A DNA stretch of 64,000 bases from JAUXFS01 sp963772635 (GCA_963772635.1 CAVYYK010000016.1:1-64000), one strand, 5' to 3'; positions 16,521-26,223 are shown, numbered from the stretch's first letter. The notes: generated by a model not told the origin, from the letters alone. Numbers and translations are program-made.

Positions 16521-18794
16521 TTATCCCGAGAGGTCCTTGGCGAAAATCGCCTTTCCGTCGCCGTCGGCATAGAAGTCCGCGAGCGTGGCGACCTTGCGGT
16601 AGCCGCAGGCGCGATAGAACGCCCGCGTCGGCGCGTACTGGTCGCGACCGGAGGTTTCGGCGTAGACACGTTTGCCCCCCGCCGCCGCGATCGCCGCCTC
16701 GGTACGCTCGATCAGCTCGCGGCCGAGGCCCGAGCGCTGGCGCGCCGGCCGGGTGACGATCCAGTAGAGGTCGAAGCGTCCGGGCGCACCCGCGATCGGG
16801 CCGTAACAACTGTAACCGGCAAGGCGCCCGCCCTCCTCCTCAGCGAGGATGAAGGAGTAGCCGCTCTCGGGTCCGCGGCTGACCCGTTCCTCGACCAGTT
16901 CAGCGGCGAAGGTCACTTCCTCGGTGGAGAAGAAGTCGGTGGCGGCGACCAGGGAGCGGACTGCCTCGATATCGCCGTCGCGAACCTGGTCGCGCCAAGT
17001 CAGATCGTCGGGAGTGCGCGCCGGTTCCGCGGGAGGCTTCCAGCCCAGGCGCTGTTTGGCGCCGGCGACCCCGGTCGCCAGACCCATGAAGAACCGTCGC
17101 GCGTTGGTTCCCAGGGTGCGAACCCGGTATCCGCCCTCCTGGACGATAACCGTGGGATAGCCTTCGCCGCCGATCATGCGGCCGATGGCCTCGAAGTCCT
17201 CTGCGCCGTTTGCCCACGTTCCGGTGGGATCCCCTTTGGCGGTGTCGAAGCCGACGGCGACGACCAGGTAGGCCGGAGCGTAGCGGGCGATGCGGCGCAA
17301 CGCCGTCCGCAGCGCCTCCCTGTGCTCGGTCGGCGAGATCGTCTCGGCGAGGGGGATGTTGAGATTGTATCCGGATCCCCGGCCACGCCCGGTTTCGTCG
17401 CGAAACCCGGCAAAGTACGGATAGGCGAAGCTGGGATGGCCGTGGATCGACACCGTCAGCACGTCGGAGCGTTCGTAGAAGATGTCCTGGGTGCCGTTGC
17501 CGTGATGATAGTCGATGTCGAGCACGGCGACGTTGCCGTAACGGCTGAGGTAGTGGGCGGCGATGGCGGAGTTGTTGAAATAGCAGAAGCCGCCGAACAC
17601 GTGGCGCTCGGCGTGATGGCCGGGCGGCCGCACCAGGGCGTAAGCGACGGGAGCGCCCTCGAGAATCTGTTCGGCCGCCGTCAAGGCGCAGTCGACCCCC
17701 CGCCGCGCCGCGAGATGGGCTTCGCGATTGAGCGGCGTGAAGGTGTCGATGCAGAAGTAACCGGCGCGCACGGTCTTTTCCTTGGGCGGCCGCGCGGCAT
17801 TGCGGATCGGAAACACGTAAGGATAGATCGATTTGCCCGCCGGCACCGATGCGCAGGCCTTCTCCAGGTAATCGACGAGCCGTCCGTCGTGGACGGCGCG
17901 GATCCATCTCTCGCCGAACTTTCTCGGAGAAACGGGCCGGAACAGGTTCGTTCTTTCCAGCTCGGCGAGGATCGAGCGCACCCGCACCGGCGACTCCACG
18001 TAGCCCCGCTCGCGGACATGGTGGATCTTGTGCTTTTCGTTGACGACCAACGGAAACGCCGACTTCAGGGATTGCGGGGTATCGACCTTGGTCGTGTTTC
18101 CCCGGCGAACGTAGCGGGGCGAACGGAGACGGACGGGATCTTCCTCGATCGAGCGAACGACCATCGAAACGTATTCGGGGGAACAGATGTCCCCGTACTT
18201 CCGTTCCAGGATGGCCCGCACGATCGCCCGAACGGCGTCGCGGGACGGTAGCTCCGATCGCCCGAGGCCGTCGAAGACGAGATACGGGGGATCGGTGTCT
18301 CCGGGCGTGAGCGGCGTCTCGTAGGCGGTGCCGGCAAGGGGCCGGGCGCCGTAGCGCTCGTAGAACCTCAACCGTGCTTCGTTCTGCTTGCGGATATCGG
18401 GTTCCGGGCTCAGCTTCGGATCGTCGGGCAGGCACTCGAAGAACAGGCCCACCGCGCCGAGAGTCAGCGACTCCTCGCGGATCCGTTGGTAGAGGGCGGC
18501 CCCGACGCCGCCCGTCTCGCCGGGCGCGGTCGAGATGACCTGGAGATAACAGAACTTTAGGTCCGGCATATAAAGGAGGAGAGCGACGCCGCGCACGCGA
18601 TCGCGCGAATTCTCGGCGACGAACAACTCTGAGACGAAACGGAACTTGAGGGGATCCCGCAATTGAAGCGGAAGCTTTTCGATGTCGTCGGCGTCCATCC
18701 CGGGGAACTGATCGCGCAGGATCGCCTGCGCGTCGGCGATGGCCGAGCGGTTCACCGGCGTCCGGTCGTCGACGACCTTGCGGATGCGGATCAT
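16521..18794 (-). CDS. GNAT-histone deacetylase-like-GNAT fusion protein
   Basis: A 757-residue three-part enzyme. Residues about 1-175 resemble a GNAT N-acyltransferase (GVGAALYQRIREES, RFYERYGARPL). Residues about 230-590 are a class II-type histone deacetylase/acetylpolyamine amidohydrolase with all key positions: RPPGHHAERH, zinc ligands in VLDIDYHHGNGTQDIFY, the second Asp in VVAVGFDTAKGDP, and the Tyr in VQEGGYR. Residues about 605-757 form a second GNAT domain (RQRSGLGRELIERTE, YAPTRAFYRACGYRKVA). Acyl transfer and amide hydrolysis in one chain suggest protection and deprotection of an amine. It is last in a four-gene operon, eight bases after an ATP-grasp gene. The amine is unknown; beta-lysine is a candidate from context. 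Confidence 0.88.
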   Translation of the reverse strand: MIRIRKVVDDRTPVNRSAIADAQAILRDQFPGMDADDIEKLPLQLRDPLKFRFVSELFVAENSRDRVRGVALLLYMPDLKFCYLQVISTAPGETGGVGAALYQRIREESLTLGAVGLFFECLPDDPKLSPEPDIRKQNEARLRFYERYGARPLAGTAYETPLTPGDTDPPYLVFDGLGRSELPSRDAVRAIVRAILERKYGDICSPEYVSMVVRSIEEDPVRLRSPRYVRRGNTTKVDTPQSLKSAFPLVVNEKHKIHHVRERGYVESPVRVRSILAELERTNLFRPVSPRKFGERWIRAVHDGRLVDYLEKACASVPAGKSIYPYVFPIRNAARPPKEKTVRAGYFCIDTFTPLNREAHLAARRGVDCALTAAEQILEGAPVAYALVRPPGHHAERHVFGGFCYFNNSAIAAHYLSRYGNVAVLDIDYHHGNGTQDIFYERSDVLTVSIHGHPSFAYPYFAGFRDETGRGRGSGYNLNIPLAETISPTEHREALRTALRRIARYAPAYLVVAVGFDTAKGDPTGTWANGAEDFEAIGRMIGGEGYPTVIVQEGGYRVRTLGTNARRFFMGLATGVAGAKQRLGWKPPAEPARTPDDLTWRDQVRDGDIEAVRSLVAATDFFSTEEVTFAAELVEERVSRGPESGYSFILAEEEGGRLAGYSCYGPIAGAPGRFDLYWIVTRPARQRSGLGRELIERTEAAIAAAGGKRVYAETSGRDQYAPTRAFYRACGYRKVATLADFYADGDGKAIFAKDLSG

Positions 18795-18802
18795 GGTTCA
18801 GC

Positions 18803-19807
18803 TCAGAGGTGGGAGGTCAGCAGGCGTGCTTTGGTGAGAGCGGCGTCGACGATGCGGGCGATGACGTCGTCGAAGCCGAGGCCATGCTCGGCCGCGGCGG
18901 CGACGAAGCCGGCGTCCGACGACAGGCACGGATTGCCGTTGACCTCGAGAACGAAAGGCCGGCCCTCGGTATCAACGCGGAAGTCCACGCGCGCGTAGCC
19001 TTCGATCTCGAATATCGACCAGCATTTCAGCGCCAGCGCGCTCAGCCGCGCCGTGAGTGGCGGGTCGTCGACGGTGGTGTCGAAACGACGGGGCGTATGG
19101 TTGTAGGCGAAGTCGTCGACGCGCCATTTCGCTTCGTAGTCGACGATCCGCGGTCGCCCGACGGGGAACCCCTCGAACATCGTTTCGGCGACCGGCAGGA
19201 TCTCGGGGCCACCCCGGCCGTCGAGCAGCGAAAGACTGAATTCTCGGCCCTCGACGAAGCTCTCGGCGAACCACTCTCCGCCGAATCGGGTCTTCCGCTC
19301 CGCCAAAGCCGGCGCGGCAAGGGCGGCGTCGACCACCGAGTCGGCATCGATCCCGAACGAGGCGTCCTCCCAAACGGGCTTGATGATGACGGGTGTGCCG
19401 GGCGCGACGCCGGTGCCGTCCGACGACCACTCCGGCGTCGGCACGCCGAAGGCCCACATCAGCCTCTTCGCCTTCGTCTTGTCGGATGTGGTTGTCAGAG
19501 CATGGGCGCTGCAGCCGGTATAGGGAATGCCCAGTTGCTCGAGGGCGCGCGGGACCTGGTGGGCGAGCCGGCCCTCGCCGTTCAGGGTCTCCACCAGGTT
19601 GAAGATCAGATCGGCTCCCCGCGCCTTCAGCGTGCGGAGAACGTCAAGGTCGCCGTCCAGTGCCAGCGCTTCCACGTCGAAGCCGAGCCGGCCGGCGGCC
19701 GCACCGATCTCTTCGACCTGGACGAGCGTATCCGCCTCGTCGGGGCGGTTGCCAATATCGGACGCCCCATGAAGCAGGTAAATCTTGAGCCGCCGCGGTT
19801 CGCTCAT
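18803..19807 (-). CDS. ATP-grasp ligase, D-alanine--D-alanine ligase-like (second)
   Basis: A 334-residue ATP-grasp protein. The N-terminal domain has LLHGASDIGNRPDEA and DLIFNLVETLNGEGRL. The ATP-binding part has PVIIKPVWEDASFGIDADS (P-loop-like region) and FAESFVEGREFSLSLL. The metal/ATP site is ARVDFRVDTEGRPFVLEVNGNP. It is like Ddl but sits far from any cell-wall cluster, and the core differs from cell-wall Ddl. The start ATG overlaps the stop of the preceding ATP-grasp gene by four bases. It probably joins two amino- or carboxy-bearing compounds through an acyl phosphate. The substrates are inferred to include the product of the KamA homologue. Confidence 0.85.
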   Translation of the reverse strand: MSEPRRLKIYLLHGASDIGNRPDEADTLVQVEEIGAAAGRLGFDVEALALDGDLDVLRTLKARGADLIFNLVETLNGEGRLAHQVPRALEQLGIPYTGCSAHALTTTSDKTKAKRLMWAFGVPTPEWSSDGTGVAPGTPVIIKPVWEDASFGIDADSVVDAALAAPALAERKTRFGGEWFAESFVEGREFSLSLLDGRGGPEILPVAETMFEGFPVGRPRIVDYEAKWRVDDFAYNHTPRRFDTTVDDPPLTARLSALALKCWSIFEIEGYARVDFRVDTEGRPFVLEVNGNPCLSSDAGFVAAAAEHGLGFDDVIARIVDAALTKARLLTSHL

Positions 19808-20814
19808 GCCGCCGTCGAACTCGCGGATCGGGAGAACCCGAGGCCAAGCCGGCCGATCGCCGCCCGCATGATCTCACCCATGAACGCCTCGTAGGGGAGA
19901 CCCGCCAGTCCGGCCAGAATGGGAAGATCCGAGTAATCGGGACAGAGCCCCGACAGCGGATTGGCCTCGAGGAATTGGGGAACGCCGTCGGCGTCGGAGC
20001 GGAAGTCCAGCCGCGCCGCGTCCCGGCACCCGAGCACGCCATAGGCCCTGAGGGCGGAGGCGCCGGCCGCCGTCGCTTCTCCGTCGCCGGCCAGCGCATA
20101 GCGGATGCGGCCTTTCCAGTGCTCCTTGGTCTCGAAGGAGTAGACGGCGTCGCCGGTGTCTTCGAGGTGGTGGATCTCCATGACGCCTACCACCCTGGCC
20201 TCGCGCCCATTGCCGATGATGCCGACCGTGAATTCGCGCCCAGGCAAAAAGGTCTCGGCGAGTACCGGCTGAGCGAAACGCGCCAGCAGCATCCCCACCT
20301 CGCGCTCCAGCTCGGACCGGGTCTCGACCCGCGAGCGGGGGCCGCAGCCCTTACCGGTTCCTTCCGCCACCGGTTTCAGGAACAAGGGGAACGGGAGGTC
20401 GACGGCGGCCGCGTCGTCGGGGGACGACAAGACCGCGAACGGAGCGGTGGCGACACCGGCATCACGGACGAGGCGCTTGGCCACCGCCTTGTCGAGGGCA
20501 GCGGCCATGGTGAGCGGATCGGAAAAGACGTAGGGCACGTCGAAGACCTCCAGAAGCGCCGGAACCTGCGCCTCGCGGCTGCGTCCCTTGACGCCCTCGG
20601 CGATGTTGAAGACCAGGTCCCAACGCTCTCCCGCCGCCAGCCTCTCCGCCAGCCGACGGGCGTGACCGATCCGATCGACGGCGAACCCGAGCCGCGACAG
20701 CACGCCTTCTATGGCGTCGATGGTCGTCTCGCTGTCGAATTCCGCCGTTTCCTCATGCCCGAAGCCGGCGGCGAGATACTCCGAGCGGAGATCGTAGGTG
20801 AAGCCGATCCGCAT
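19804..20814 (-). CDS. ATP-grasp ligase, D-alanine--D-alanine ligase-like (first)
   Basis: A 336-residue ATP-grasp protein; the ATG at 20814 overlaps the kamA stop (TGATG). Visible elements are DLVFNIAEGVKGRSREAQVP in the N-terminal domain, LFLKPVAEGTGKGCGP for ATP binding, LAETFLPGREFTVGIIG, and CRDAARLDFRSDADGVPQFL with EANPLSGLCP for magnesium. It is paralogous to the next gene but distinct along the whole length, so the pair probably makes two successive ligations or a heteromeric enzyme. No adenylation, NRPS or carrier protein gene is near, so a stand-alone ligase pathway is likely. Confidence 0.85.
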   Translation of the reverse strand: MRIGFTYDLRSEYLAAGFGHEETAEFDSETTIDAIEGVLSRLGFAVDRIGHARRLAERLAAGERWDLVFNIAEGVKGRSREAQVPALLEVFDVPYVFSDPLTMAAALDKAVAKRLVRDAGVATAPFAVLSSPDDAAAVDLPFPLFLKPVAEGTGKGCGPRSRVETRSELEREVGMLLARFAQPVLAETFLPGREFTVGIIGNGREARVVGVMEIHHLEDTGDAVYSFETKEHWKGRIRYALAGDGEATAAGASALRAYGVLGCRDAARLDFRSDADGVPQFLEANPLSGLCPDYSDLPILAGLAGLPYEAFMGEIMRAAIGRLGLGFSRSASSTAA

Positions 20815-22145
20815 CAGGCCGCCCTCCCCGGCCTCACTTTGTCGCATCCGAGAGCACCCTCCGGATCCGGATAGCGATAAAGGCCGCCGGCATAGTTGGT
20901 GAGCAGGAGATCGTCGCCTTCGCGGCCGACCACGTAGTTGGGCAGCAACGGGATCTTGCCGCCGCCGCCGGGAGCGTCGATGACGAACTGCGGCACCGCA
21001 TATCCGGTGGTATGACCGCGCAGACCGCGGATGATCTCGATGCCCTTCTCCACCGGCGTGCGAAAATGCGCGGACCCCAGCACCGGGTCACACTGGTAGA
21101 GGTAGTAGGGCCGGACACGGCGCTTCAGCAGCCCGTGCATAAGGGACTTCATGGTCTCGACGGTGTCGTTGATCCCCCGCAGCAGCACGGTCTGACTGCC
21201 GAGCGGAATCCCCGCGTCGGCCAGCCGAGCGCATGCCTCGGTCGTCTCCACCGTCAGCTCGGACGGATGGGTGAAGTGGATGCTCATCCATAAGGGCCTG
21301 TGTTTTTTCAACACCCGGATCAGCGGACGGGTCACCCGCATCGGCAGGACCACCGGCACCTTCGTGCCGAGGCGAACGAATTCCACGTGAGGAATTTTGC
21401 CCAACCGGCCGAGCAGATAGTCGAGCCGGTCGTCCGACAGGGTGAGCGGATCGCCGCCGGAGATCAGCACGTCGCGGATTTCCGAATGGGCCTCGATGTA
21501 GGCGATCGCCCGGTCCCATTGGGTGCGGTTGAATTCGTACTCGCCCCCCGGTTCGCCGACCATGCGCGCGCGGGTGCAGTAACGGCAGTAGGTCGAGCAG
21601 AAGCCGGTCGCCAGGAACAGCACCCGATCGGGATAGCGGTGGACCACGCCGGGAACGGCGCTGCGCTGATCCTCGGCCAGCGGATCCACGGATTCGCCGG
21701 GAGTCTGGATATATTCGGCGCCGACGGGGATGTGGGTACGACGAAGCGCGTCATCGGCATCGTCGCGGTCCATCAGGCTGGCGTAGTAGGGGGTGATCCC
21801 GAGGGGCAGCGAGCCGGCGTGATGGAGGATCGCCGACCGTTCGTCATCGGACAGCCGGAAGATCCGCTCGATCTGGAACAGCGAGCGGATCCGGTTGCGC
21901 GACTGCCAGCGCCAGTCGTTCCATGTGTCGCGGTCCACGTCCGCGAAGAACCGCCGCCGGAAGTCCCGGCTGCCTTGCCCCATGGGGAACGGCGTGCGCC
22001 CGCGGCCGGCCGGGAGCCCCGGGGGGGCTTCCGAACGGATGGTGGCGGCGGAGGAGGATCGGGAATCGATTGTGTCGAGGCAAGATGAGGAAGCAAAGCC
22101 TCTACTGGGAGGCTCTTCGAATTCCGCTTCTGCAGATTTGTCCAT
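20814..22145 (-). CDS. kamA: Lysine 2,3-aminomutase family radical SAM enzyme (KamA)
   Basis: A 443-residue protein. The radical SAM cluster motif CSTYCRYC is at about residue 169. Further hallmarks of true lysine 2,3-aminomutase are present: YQCDPVLGSAHFRTP (Asp that holds the substrate side-chain amine) and VIDAPGGGGKIP (second Asp and the PLP-binding Lys). EF-P-modifying EpmB proteins usually lack these acidic positions, so lysine-to-beta-lysine isomerisation is the best guess. The first ~60 residues are low-complexity and not conserved. It leads the operon with two ATP-grasp genes and the GNAT-HDAC-GNAT gene. There is no beta-lysine acetyltransferase of the AblB type next to it. Confidence 0.88.
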   Translation of the reverse strand: MDKSAEAEFEEPPSRGFASSSCLDTIDSRSSSAATIRSEAPPGLPAGRGRTPFPMGQGSRDFRRRFFADVDRDTWNDWRWQSRNRIRSLFQIERIFRLSDDERSAILHHAGSLPLGITPYYASLMDRDDADDALRRTHIPVGAEYIQTPGESVDPLAEDQRSAVPGVVHRYPDRVLFLATGFCSTYCRYCTRARMVGEPGGEYEFNRTQWDRAIAYIEAHSEIRDVLISGGDPLTLSDDRLDYLLGRLGKIPHVEFVRLGTKVPVVLPMRVTRPLIRVLKKHRPLWMSIHFTHPSELTVETTEACARLADAGIPLGSQTVLLRGINDTVETMKSLMHGLLKRRVRPYYLYQCDPVLGSAHFRTPVEKGIEIIRGLRGHTTGYAVPQFVIDAPGGGGKIPLLPNYVVGREGDDLLLTNYAGGLYRYPDPEGALGCDKVRPGRAA

Positions 22146-22368
22146 ATCGTTGGGGACTTGCCTTCAAGCGAGAGATCGTCGCGCGCCCATCGCCGTGTCG
22201 GCATCTCTCGGGTGCGGGTGAGCATTTATCGTTTTTTCGCTGCGAATCAAGAGGCGACTTCACGGCCGGAAAGAATTCCCGCTAATGGGGCTCGCGGAGC
22301 ACACAAGGGGGCGGGGCTGATATCGGCGGCACTCGATATCCCGACAGACGGAAATCCGAGATTCGCCT

Positions 22369-24736
22369 TTACGTCGCCGCCACGGCAGCTCGGCCTTGGT
22401 AATACGGCCAGTCGGTTCCCATGATGTCTCGGACGGCCCCGCGGTCGCAGGCGGACCAGCGCTCACCGCCGGTGCGTCTCGGGTTGGTGTTCCCCGGATG
22501 GATCAGGGCCACATAAAAGCTGTTGTCGGGGTGGATCACGGTGTGGGCCGCCCGGTGGCCCAGGATGAAGCTCGAATCCTCTCCCAGATTGCGGTCGGCG
22601 AAAGGGCTTCGGCGCCATAGATCCTTCCGGTAACACAAACTACCGCCGGCGATCAGGGGGCGGTTCCGCCGCGGGTAGCGATAACGCCATAGCTCACCTT
22701 TTCCGGGGTCGTAGAACAAAACCGTGTCGAGGCCGCAGATCTCCGCGCCAGCCCGCCGCAGGCCGGTCACCTGGTATTCGATCCGCCAGTCGGCCATCCA
22801 GTCGTCGTCATCCCAGTGAACGATCAACTCGCCCGTGGCCTCCGCGCAGGCAAGGTTCCGCTTGGCGCCGATCGTCTGTCGGGTCTCGGATCGGATGTAG
22901 CGGATCGTCGGCTCATCGGGTACCAGGTCGGCGACGGGTTCGTCGCCGTCGTCGACAATCAGCAGCTCGCGGCGGGGATAGCCCTGGCGGAGAAAATACT
23001 CGATCGCCCTCGGCACGAAGGCCCGGCGGTTGAACGTCGGCATGATGCAGCTGACCACCGGCGTGGCCGTCGACGGCGCGGGGTGCACCGGTGCCGGCCC
23101 GATCTTGGGCTTGGGTGCGGCCGGCGAGCGAGCGGCGTAGAACAGACGGTCCGGTTCCGGCAGAGATGGCTCCGCGATCTGTTGCCAGTCCCCCTGATCG
23201 AGATGGCGTCCGCAGGAGAACCGCCAGCTGTTTGTCCCGTGACGCAGGTAAAGGAACAGATCGTCGCCGGCGATCCGGCCCAGCCGGGCTCCCCGACCGA
23301 CGGCTTGGCGCAGAAACGCGGCGTCCTCGGCGAGCGAGATGTCGGGGTAGCGGGCGAGCTGATCGAAGACCCGCCGGCGGAACACCAGCGTGCCTCCGTG
23401 GACGTCGTGCACGAACAGGCGCCGGTGAAGCCTGGGGGCGCACGACCAGAATTCCCACCTTTCGAGTTCGAGAAACCGCGTTCCGAACAGACCGGTGATA
23501 TCGGCGGCGTCCTCCAGCAGCGGTTCCACCTGGAGGCGCAGGCGAACTCGGTCCGTACCAGTCGTCGTCGTCCCACTGGGCGATAATCGAGCCGTTGGCA
23601 AGCTCGCAGGCCAAGTTGCGCTTGGCGCCGATCGACAGGGGTCGGGGAAGGCGAACGTAACGGATGTCGGGGTCCGCCGGCATTCGGTCCGAGAGGTCCG
23701 TGGCGCCGTCATCGACGATCACCAACTCCCGTTCCGGATAGTCCTGGCGCCGGTAATAGGCGATCGCCTGCACCACCCAATCGGGTCGATCCCGGGTCGG
23801 CATGATGCAACTGACGAGGGGGTGATCCTGGCGGAGCGGGGCGACGGCAGACGGGGAAGACCGGGCTTTCGCCTCCGCGGCAGGCCTCTCCACCGGCGCC
23901 AGCGGGATGTGAACCCGGATGCGATCGGCCGGCGCGAAATGGCGGCAAGCGTCGCCACGGCAGTGGGAGGCGTAGTCGGTCCGCGATCCGCTCAGCCGCA
24001 GGCCGCAGAACTTGTCCTGGTAGCGATGCTTGCTCGTGGTGAGTCGGTTCTGCTCCTCGCGCCGGCGTCGCGCGGTGAGCGGAGAGCGGTAGACGTAGGA
24101 TCCCTGCGCCCAGACCGCCTGGAACCCGGCACGGACCGCGCGGATGGTGTAGTCCATCTCCCAGCACGGACCGAGGCCATACCCTTCGTCGGCCGCGCCG
24201 ACCGCCGCGACTACCTCCCGTCTGACCGCGTAGCAGAAGTCGGCAAGCCCGTACAACGGCTCCAGCGTGCGCCATCCGGCGCCGAACCGCGCCGCCGCGT
24301 CGGCCGCCGTCGCGGCGATGTCCCGTTCGTCGCCGCCGCCGCGGGGGAACGCTCCCTGCAGGCTCCACGCCCGGTTGGTGGAAGGGCCGGCGAGACCGTT
24401 GCGCGGATCGGCTTCGAGGGCTCCAAGGATCGGCTCCAGCCAGCCCGGCCCGACCAGAGAACCGCTTTCGAGCAGAATCAGCAGCTCCGCGTCGCTTTCC
24501 CGCGCCAGCCGGTTGAAGCAGGCGGGTGCGCCCAGTTCCTTCTCGGTGCCCGACTGCGGCAGGTCTTGGAGCGCATGCAACACATCGCGGGTGCGGGCGT
24601 CGGCTCCGTCGGGCAGGAGCAACAGATCGACGGGGCGGGCCGTGTGCGCCTGGAGGTGGGCGAGGGTGGCGCGCAGCCGTTCCGGCTCGGCATGAACGTG
24701 AACGCCGATGCAGATCCGTTTCACAGCCCGCCCCAT
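22369..24736 (-). CDS. Three-module family 2 glycosyltransferase, one frameshift
   Basis: About 790 codons from ATG 24736 with one frame change near 23565. Three GT-A modules are visible. The first is residues about 1-250 (ICIGVHVHAEPERLRATLAH; GYGLGPCWEMDYTIRAVRAG). The second is about 310-540 (PLVSCIMPTRDRPDWVVQAI, acidic motif AQWDDDDWYG). The third is about 560-790 (PVVSCIMPTFNRRAFVPRAI, acidic motif HWDDDDWMAD). Family 2 enzymes transfer sugars from nucleotide donors using these Asp residues. The gene lies 22 bases downstream of the coiled-coil gene at the end of the injection-system operon, so it may glycosylate the tail fibres or a surface glycan they meet. No polysaccharide export gene is near. 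Confidence 0.82.
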
Positions 24737-24758
24737 TTGTATCCGCCCGCTCGCCCTT

Positions 24759-24980
24759 CTATGTCGTTGCCGCCTCCCCACCGTCGGAGGGTATCGTGTC
24801 CTCGCCCGCTCCCTCTCCCAATGTCTCCTCCAGAACCTGGATGGCGCCGCTGATACGGAGCAGGGTATCGCGGAGGTTCGCGCGTTTCTGGTCGAGTTCC
24901 GCCAGTTGGTTCTGGCCGCTGGCGAACTCCTGGCGAAGCTGGTCGAGCCGTTTTTCCATTTGCTGATTGTTGTGCTTCAT
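24759..24980 (-). CDS. Small coiled-coil protein
   Basis: A 73-residue hydrophilic protein. Residues 5-55 form heptads suited to a coiled coil (QMEKRLDQLRQEFASGQNQL, then LAELDQKRANLRDTLLRISG), and the tail is acidic and Gly-rich. No family is recognised. Lying between the third fibre gene and the glycosyltransferase, it could be a fibre chaperone or assembly factor, but this rests on position alone. Confidence 0.6.
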   Translation of the reverse strand: MKHNNQQMEKRLDQLRQEFASGQNQLAELDQKRANLRDTLLRISGAIQVLEETLGEGAGEDTIPSDGGEAATT

Positions 24981-24983
24981 GGT

Positions 24984-25067
24984 CTAGCCCCGCTTCGTCG
25001 CAGCTGAAACTCGTGCGGAGAGCGCCTTGAAATCGATACCTGGCAATGCCTTTTTCTCCGTGGGCAT
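24984..25067 (-). CDS. Putative 27-residue microprotein
   Basis: A short frame from ATG 25067 to TAG, preceded by AAGAAGG at a fair distance. It encodes MPTEKKALPGIDFKALSARV and seven more residues, and ends three bases before the ATG of the coiled-coil gene. Amphipathic and basic. It may be a real small protein of the fibre region or a leader for the next gene. Support is position, spacing and the ribosome-binding site only. Confidence 0.35.
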   Translation of the reverse strand: MPTEKKALPGIDFKALSARVSAATKRG

Positions 25068-25121
25068 GGTGACCTTCTTTCTTATGTCTACGGTGTCTCG
25101 CCCGTGAGCTGCGGTGTCGTT

Positions 25122-26223
25122 TTACCTCGCGGCCCTGAAGGTTATTCCGTCTAGAGAGATCCAGTTGTTGTTACCAGCGACGGGTACGACTTGTCCGTTG
25201 GTCAGGATGTCGACCCTTCCCGAATGGTTGGGCTAGTACATGCGACATGAAGCTCCCTGCGGGCAGGTCGATAACCCTGCCGGCAAGGTGAAAATGTGCT
25301 TTCTTATCGTTCCGAGTTTCACCAAACCCCGCAAATGGACGATGCCCATACTGTCCTTGAAATACCCGGCAGGGTTATAGCCTTTATTGTAGTTCCGCCA
25401 ACCGTTTGCGAAAGGTGTATGCGGCGTTCCAGCCTTGCTGCCCGATTTCTACAATTCCCCCGCTGACACTCAACTGTGTAACCGTTCTCGAGGCGCATCG
25501 ACATGATTTTATTTTTGGTATCGCCCCACCCGAGATACATGGCGCGCTTGTTGTCTCCTTGTTTCCACTCGATTAGGGGAAGTCTCGGCTGGAACTTGCC
25601 GGGTCGTTGACGCCTTTCAAGGTTATCTTATGACCACCAAGCATTAAGTGTGCCCCGGAAGGGCTTGGCGTGAAGACATGGAGAAGCGATTCCGGGGTTG
25701 TCGTTCCGATGCCAACTCGGCCGGCGGAATAGCTGATGCCGCGACTTGCAGAGGTCCATTGGGAGAGGTTCAGGGGAGCTCCCTTCATCCGAATATCACT
25801 GGCATCGATCGTGCCGGTGACATCCAGCTTGCCCGTAACCGTCCCGCCGGTGACAGGAAGTGCACCGACGTCGGATGCTGTGTGGGTATGCCCTTTCAGT
25901 GCGGTGATCTCGCTCGCCACGTCGGCGATGGCGCCGGCCTGCAAGGCCCCTTCGACGGTCAGGTTGCCGCCGATACCGACGTTGCCGGCGCTATCGATGG
26001 TCAGGCGCTCGATCGAGCTGTCTTCCGGCGCCCCGTTGCCGGCATTGACCTCGAACGCCAATCGGCCTCCGAAGCTGCCCTCGTTGCCGGCGACGATCCT
26101 GGCCAAGGTCCAGGACTGGTCGGTGGCGTCGGTCAGAGCGAAAACCACTTCGGGCTTTTCGCTCGCATCCGTCGCCTGGTCGATTCTGAGCCGAATGCCT
26201 CGAAGTGTCGAATCAATGGCCAT
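25122..26223 (-). pseudogene. Tail-fibre paralogue 3, C-terminal part frameshifted
   Basis: Starts with the shared fibre head (MAIDSTLRGIRLRIDQATDA). It continues through one GALP-type spacer block, a short neck (RVGIGTTTPESLLHVFTPS), and stops in its first frame at 25573. Beyond that the missing tip is readable in changing frames: NKRAMYLGWGDTKNKIMSMR, GIVEIGQQGWNAAYTF, NGWRNYNKGYNPAGYFKDSM, GIVHLRGLV, then QVVPVAGNNNWISLDGITF, with a stop at 25122. This tip resembles receptor-binding ends of phage tail proteins. Four or more indels fall in 450 bases. Whether this is decay or base-calling error cannot be decided. There is no S74-type chaperone domain, unlike its two paralogues. Confidence 0.75.

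Noticed and set aside
23495..24853. Plus-strand frame of 452 codons opposite the glycosyltransferase
   Set aside because: Composition is that of an antisense shadow, and the glycosyltransferase motifs on the minus strand are unambiguous.
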